Source: Clostridium sp. UBA6640 (lineage in GTDB: Bacteria > Bacillota > Clostridia > Clostridiales > Clostridiaceae). From it: a DNA stretch of 10,858 nt. A program made the translations under genes and the position numbers. Of this stretch, positions 7,021 to 10,858 are shown in pieces (the stretch's first letter is position 1; the number at the start of each line of letters is the position of its first letter). Below the pieces are notes generated by a model that saw only the letters and a program-made list of their open reading frames with translations, made no database searches and had not been told where the DNA came from. The stretch spans positions 42,489-53,346 of the forward strand of contig NZ_DKLM01000104.1 in the NCBI RefSeq assembly GCF_002455975.1, written 5' to 3'.

Positions 7021-7455
7021 GATTATCAGCCTCTCTTAAAATTATTATTTTTTATAATATAAAATTTCTATAAACATAAATGACTTAACTATAAAATGAA
7101 TTTATTAAAGTTATTTCTATAAGTATCTAAATTTAGAATATCACACTATATCTATATATTCAAATACTACGATTTACTGTTTTCTACTGAAATACCTGAT
7201 TTTATAAACTTATCTTCATTTTATTACGAATTTGTACTGTATTAATTTGTTTTAATATGTTTTTCATATTTACTTCTGTAAATTTATTATGGCTTAATAT
7301 TTTTTATGGAATTATAAAAAAGAGAGTCTATATTATTTTACTTAATATTGTATTTTATAGAAATTTATGATGAATCTATAAATATAATAGTTATTTATAT
7401 AATAGTAAATCTCTATATTGGAATAATAATATTAAAACTTTAGGAGGTAACTATT
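7021..7455. other. AT-rich divergent intergenic region, no gene
   Basis: These 435 bp separate the divergent reductase and hemerythrin genes. I find no open frame with a ribosome site and no recognisable RNA or riboswitch. TATAAT boxes occur toward the hemerythrin gene (7383-7388 and 7398-7403) but without a convincing -35. For the reductase the best candidate is a TATATT (7056-7061, minus strand) with a poor -35. A perfect 12-bp palindrome, TCTAAATTTAGA, lies at 7126-7137. The region is long enough for regulated promoters on both sides. Confidence 0.4.
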
Positions 7456-8010
7456 ATGAAGGCAATTGATTTAATGGTAGAAGAACATAACCTTATTGTA
7501 AGAATGCTAAAAGTAATAAGAAAATTATGTCTCAAGATATTAAATGAAAATACAGTAAGTATAGAAGACTTTAATACCTGTATAGATTTTATAAAGAATT
7601 ATGCTGATAGTCATCATCATAATAAAGAAGAGCTTATATTATTTAAAATTATGGGTGATGCTCTTGGAGAAAGAATAAAAAATGGTCCTATTATGGGTAT
7701 GCTTGTAGAGCATGATTTAGGAAGACTATATGTAGTTAATTTAGAAAGAGCTATTGTAAATTTTAATAATGGTGATGAAGAGTCTAAATTAGATATAATA
7801 GCTAATGCTATAAGTTACACAGATCTATTGCAAAGGCATATTGACAAAGAAAATTCAACTATATATAGCTTTGCAGAAAGAAGTTTATCTAAAGAAAAAA
7901 TGGATGAATTAAATGAACAATGTTTTCAACTTGAAAATTCTCCAGATGGCATAAAGTTACAACAGAAATATAAGGATGTAGTAAAAAGTTTAGAAAAAAA
8001 GCTAGCTTGA
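7456..8010 (+). CDS. hemerythrin HHE domain protein
   Basis: A 184-aa soluble four-helix-bundle protein that should bind a non-heme di-iron centre. Likely iron ligands are H11 (EEHN), the HHHNKEE cluster (53-59), H86 (EHD) and H128/E132 (RHIDKEN). Together these give the H...HxxxE...H...HxxxE pattern of bacterial hemerythrins. The last 40 residues (about 145-184) form a charged helical tail. Related proteins in anaerobes bind O2 or respond to oxidative or nitrosative stress, or hold iron for cluster repair; the sequence does not decide which. The start is fixed by AGGAGG (7442-7447) with 8 nt spacing. The gene stands alone, divergent from the sulfur-redox enzyme, and its stop codon lies in the loop of its terminator. 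Confidence 0.9.
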   Translation: MKAIDLMVEEHNLIVRMLKVIRKLCLKILNENTVSIEDFNTCIDFIKNYADSHHHNKEELILFKIMGDALGERIKNGPIMGMLVEHDLGRLYVVNLERAIVNFNNGDEESKLDIIANAISYTDLLQRHIDKENSTIYSFAERSLSKEKMDELNEQCFQLENSPDGIKLQQKYKDVVKSLEKKLA

Positions 8011-8023
8011 AGCTAGCTTTTTT
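7995..8023. terminator. bidirectional terminator overlapping the hemerythrin stop codon
   Basis: AAAAAAGCTAGC (7995-8006) pairs perfectly with GCTAGCTTTTTT (8012-8023) around the 5-nt loop TTGAA. The arm A's and T's supply a T-tract on either strand, so it can end the hemerythrin transcript (plus) and the convergent glutamine synthetase-like transcript (minus, stop at 8042). The left arm encodes the last residues KKLA, and the TGA stop (8008-8010) is in the loop. Confidence 0.8.
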
Positions 8024-8041
8024 AATATAATTTATAGAATT

Positions 8042-9949
8042 TTATATATTAAAATCTATCAAATTTCTTGAATATGATATATATTTATCTCTTAAATTTT
8101 TCATTTCTTCTTCTAATAATATTTGAAGCTCTGATAATTTATCATACTCTTTATTATTAATAGCTTCTCTTATTTCTGAGAATATACTTTTTCTAACATT
8201 TGTATCCTTCATTATATTTTCTCTAATAAGTTTAATTTCTTCCCAATTACTCTTATCCAAATCACAATCAATTTCATTATGATGAAGTATTTTACAGCTT
8301 CTAACTTCATCCATATAATTTAAGATTATTCTATGCTCTATTTCCATAGCACATTTATTTAGAATAGCTATTTTATAACTATTTATTATATTTTCAGTTA
8401 TTATATTACCTTCAGTTATTACTTTAAGCTTATCCTTACAGTTGTCAAAACCTATGATATTTTCATACACCGTTCTTGGAGATTTTCCAAAAAACTCTTC
8501 TCTTTCTTCTTCTGAAAAATCCTCAAATATATCTTCTTCACTTCTATAGGATCTGTGCTTTTCTAAATATGGTGAGTCTTCTCCAGGCTTTTTAGACATT
8601 TCATCCAATAATTCTTCTTCATTTTTATTATTTTTAATAACGTATCTTATACCATCTAAAATACACATATTCATAGTTGCTAATGTTAAATATGTATTAG
8701 TACGTGGGCTTGGAGATCTTAATTCAAATCTCGTTGCCATAGGATTCTCCATATCTCTAATTAATCCTATAAGTATAGTTCTATTTCTTGAAGGCACATC
8801 CTTAGTTAGCCCTAAAGATGTAACTATGCAAATTGGAGCTTCAAATCCTGGTTTTAACCTTCTAAACGCATCATTTGAAGAAGATATAAATGGGTTCATA
8901 ACTTCGTAATTTTTAAGCATTCCCATCAATGCACCATATCCTATTGGGCTTATGAATCCACCTTCTTTTGAGGTAAAAAGATTAATTCTCTTATTATTTT
9001 TTAATTTTAGCACTATACCCATATGAACGTGTTTTCCACTACCTGCAACATTATCTATAGGTTTCGCTGCAAAAGTAACTTCCAATTTATTTCTTCTAAA
9101 AGTTTCTTTTATAAGAGTTCTAATAAATAATTCATTGTCACAAGCTTGTATGGCATTAGAATATTTCCAATCGATTTCAAGTTGCTCCATTACATGAACT
9201 AAATCTCCACTTTGAGATAATTTAGCTGTAACTCCTCCAACTTCTTTATGTCCCATTTCAGGCTCTAGTCCATATTCGTCCATTAGTAATAAGCTTTGCT
9301 CTAAAGCTGTTCTTACAGAGCCCTTTGTTCTTTTCCAATATTGTTCTTTTAAAGCTTGAGAAGTAGATAATGCTTCTAATTCTGCAAGCTCATTAGGACT
9401 TTTTACCCAAAATTCTAATTCTGTAGCAGAAGTTATTTCTACTTCATCTATCTCATCAAAAGTAACTCCATAATAATTAAGAGCTTCTTTATTTTCTTCT
9501 AATAATTTCATAATATTTTGCTTTAAAAATGTTATGGTACTTTTTAAAATATTTCTTGAATCTACAGCTTTTCCTTCGTGATATAAAAAACATGGAATTC
9601 TTAAAGTACCTATAGGTTTATTTGTTTCTTCATCTATATTTTCATAATTATAATCTACAAACCAGTTGCAATCTAAATCAGCTTTCATATCTACCTTAGC
9701 ATTATTTAATTTTGCTATACCTGGTAAAATAACTGAGGATCCATCTGTCTGCGCTGCCATTCCACTTAAAAAAGTATGTATATCTTCTAAAAAATTTTTT
9801 ACAGGAATTTTTTCGTCAGTATCATTGCCTAATAAATCTACTCCTACTAGGGACACAAACTTAATTTCCTTATGAACATTAAGTATTGATTTTAAATCTT
9901 CTTCATTATGTTTTTCTCTTGGTACAGTGTATATCATATATTTGTCCAT
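8042..9949 (-). CDS. glutamine synthetase family protein, long divergent form
   Basis: A 635-aa homologue of type I glutamine synthetase, which ligates ammonia to glutamate using ATP; type I enzymes are about 440-470 aa. The beta-grasp domain holds DGSS (69-72) and SRNILK (131-136). Catalytic-domain motifs present are TELEF (186-190), HKEVGG (234-239), GSGKHVH (303-309), RRLKPGFEAP (363-372), SRNRT (387-391) and TRFELR (406-411). After the usual end of the catalytic domain come about 140 residues of charged, helical sequence (497-635) that I do not recognise. The second metal-ligand glutamate expected after HKEVGG is not seen (the segment reads VTAKLSQ), so true synthetase activity is uncertain. 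It lacks the usual GSIII signature HHEVAPxQHE. I place the start at 9949, with AGGAGGG (9956-9962) 6 nt upstream. The longer frame to 9988 would start inside the -10 box. The gene stands alone, with no visible nitrogen-control site or riboswitch. Confidence 0.85.
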   Translation of the reverse strand: MDKYMIYTVPREKHNEEDLKSILNVHKEIKFVSLVGVDLLGNDTDEKIPVKNFLEDIHTFLSGMAAQTDGSSVILPGIAKLNNAKVDMKADLDCNWFVDYNYENIDEETNKPIGTLRIPCFLYHEGKAVDSRNILKSTITFLKQNIMKLLEENKEALNYYGVTFDEIDEVEITSATELEFWVKSPNELAELEALSTSQALKEQYWKRTKGSVRTALEQSLLLMDEYGLEPEMGHKEVGGVTAKLSQSGDLVHVMEQLEIDWKYSNAIQACDNELFIRTLIKETFRRNKLEVTFAAKPIDNVAGSGKHVHMGIVLKLKNNKRINLFTSKEGGFISPIGYGALMGMLKNYEVMNPFISSSNDAFRRLKPGFEAPICIVTSLGLTKDVPSRNRTILIGLIRDMENPMATRFELRSPSPRTNTYLTLATMNMCILDGIRYVIKNNKNEEELLDEMSKKPGEDSPYLEKHRSYRSEEDIFEDFSEEEREEFFGKSPRTVYENIIGFDNCKDKLKVITEGNIITENIINSYKIAILNKCAMEIEHRIILNYMDEVRSCKILHHNEIDCDLDKSNWEEIKLIRENIMKDTNVRKSIFSEIREAINNKEYDKLSELQILLEEEMKNLRDKYISYSRNLIDFNI

Positions 9950-9986
9950 TCCATTCCCTCCTGTATTAAAGTAACTTTTATTCAAC

Positions 9987-10015
9987 ATTATATTACAAAA
10001 TTCACGAATAATACA
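9987..10015 (-). promoter_or_regulatory. candidate promoter of the glutamine synthetase-like gene
   Basis: A perfect TATAAT on the minus strand (9987-9992) has a poor -35, TGTATT (10010-10015), 17 nt upstream. Transcription would start near 9980, giving a leader of about 30 nt with the AGGAGGG site before the ATG at 9949. The upstream in-frame ATG at 9988 overlaps this -10 box, which argues against its use. Confidence 0.4.
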
Positions 10016-10137
10016 TTAATTTTTTGTATATTTATTAATATTTTTTATTTAAACCTTTACAAGTAATTTATCATATTACTCTATATTTATTCTCTAATTT
10101 GTATTATTATATTAGTATACTTAGGAGGTTTTTACAT

Positions 10138-10752
10138 ATGAAAATGATATTTTTTGATACAGAAACTACTGGAATAACTCCAGGTAATATATGCCAATTA
10201 TCTTATATAGTGGTAGATACTAGTGTTAAGCCTACAAAAACTGAAGGTAAGAATGTTTTCTTTGCAGTGGAATACGTTGAGCCTGAAGCTGAAGAGGTTC
10301 ACGGTTTTTCTGCTGAAGATCTATACCAATTAAGTAATGGAAAATACTTTGAAGATTCTTACGAAGAATTTATAAATGATTTTTTATCTGCCGATATATT
10401 AATTGGGCATAATGTTAATTTTGACATTAAATTCTTATGTCATGAACTTGAATATTGCGATATAGAATATGCTCCTAAAAATATTTTTTGCACAATGAAT
10501 TATTATAAAAATATATGTAAATTCATAAATAATAGAGGCGGAATTAAAAATCCTAAGCTTGAAGAAGTTATTAGATTTTTAGGCATAGAAAGAAGTCAAA
10601 TTAGAGATAAAGCAAATGAACTTTTTGAAGGTAGTGGAAGTTATCATGACGCTAGATTCGATACAGCTGCTACTTACTTAATTGTTACTGAGGGTATAAA
10701 AAAGAAGTATATTCCACCAAGATATTTCACAAATATAATAAAAAATCAATAA
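10138..10752 (+). CDS. DEDDh 3'-5' exonuclease, DNA polymerase III epsilon-like
   Basis: A 204-aa stand-alone exonuclease domain of the RNase T / DnaQ fold, which removes nucleotides from 3' ends with two metal ions. All catalytic motifs are visible: ExoI D7-T-E9-T-T, ExoII HNVNFD with D96, and ExoIII H170-x4-D175. The rest is the normal fold plus a short basic tail ending IKNQ. There is no polymerase, helicase or BRCT domain, so it is not PolC. A proofreading, repair or RNA-processing role is possible, and the substrate cannot be told from sequence. The start at 10138 follows a perfect AGGAGG (10123-10128) with 9 nt spacing. An in-frame ATG at 10099 would add 13 residues but has no ribosome site and puts the AGGAGG inside the gene. 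It is divergent from the glutamine synthetase-like gene across about 190 bp. No terminator is visible downstream before the window ends. Confidence 0.9.
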   Translation: MKMIFFDTETTGITPGNICQLSYIVVDTSVKPTKTEGKNVFFAVEYVEPEAEEVHGFSAEDLYQLSNGKYFEDSYEEFINDFLSADILIGHNVNFDIKFLCHELEYCDIEYAPKNIFCTMNYYKNICKFINNRGGIKNPKLEEVIRFLGIERSQIRDKANELFEGSGSYHDARFDTAATYLIVTEGIKKKYIPPRYFTNIIKNQ

Positions 10753-10858
10753 TTAATACTTTGTTTAGGCATGTTATATAGGGATACAATGCGAAAATTT
10801 AATATATACTCTGGAAAACAAATTTTCTATAAGGACAGCTTAAATCCTTAAAAATTAA

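Noticed and set aside
9666..9875. 69-codon plus-strand open frame
   Set aside because: It is antisense to the N-terminal part of the glutamine synthetase homologue and has no ribosome site.
10764..10858. Short open frame (about 26 codons from an ATG near 10779) and a TAAGGA/TCCTTA hairpin at the right end
   Set aside because: There is no ribosome site, it is very short, and the hairpin has no T-tract on the plus strand; not enough to call a gene or terminator.

Overview
The window looks like chromosome of a strictly anaerobic, low-GC Firmicute of the Clostridium type. The DNA is plainly AT-rich, starts are preceded by strong AGGAGG-type ribosome sites, and the gene set ([FeFe]-hydrogenase maturation, a CoA-disulfide/persulfide reductase with rhodanese and TusA domains, a hemerythrin) fits that group. 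I see no rRNA, tRNA, CRISPR array, insertion sequence or phage gene.

Layout, left to right. (1) 54-2951, minus strand: a promoter, a broken small gene of about 75 codons, then hydG and hydF in one operon. HydG makes the CO and cyanide ligands of the hydrogenase H-cluster and HydF is the scaffold GTPase; hydE and the hydrogenase itself are not in the window. (2) 2950-3974, minus strand: a LysO-type lysine exporter encoded as two coupled genes, with a strong terminator and a clear extended -10 promoter. (3) 4054-4875, plus strand, divergent from the exporter: a 273-aa protein of unknown function, possibly DUF6414-like. (4) 5057-7020, minus strand: a three-domain sulfur-redox enzyme (CoA-disulfide reductase, rhodanese, TusA) with a good terminator. 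(5) 7456-8023, plus strand: a hemerythrin-domain protein whose stop codon sits in the loop of its own terminator; that hairpin also serves the convergent gene. (6) 8042-9949, minus strand: a long, divergent glutamine synthetase homologue with an extra helical C-terminus. (7) 10138-10752, plus strand: a DEDDh 3'-5' exonuclease of the DNA polymerase III epsilon type.

Apart from hydG-hydF and the two exporter genes, these are single-gene units in alternating orientation. The hydrogenase-maturation, persulfide-reductase and hemerythrin genes share an anaerobic redox/iron/sulfur theme, but nothing in the sequence joins them into one pathway. The most interesting points are the decayed small gene heading the hydGF operon, the glutamine synthetase homologue that seems to lack one metal-ligand glutamate, the HydF with an altered G4 motif, and the exporter split exactly between its two internal repeats.
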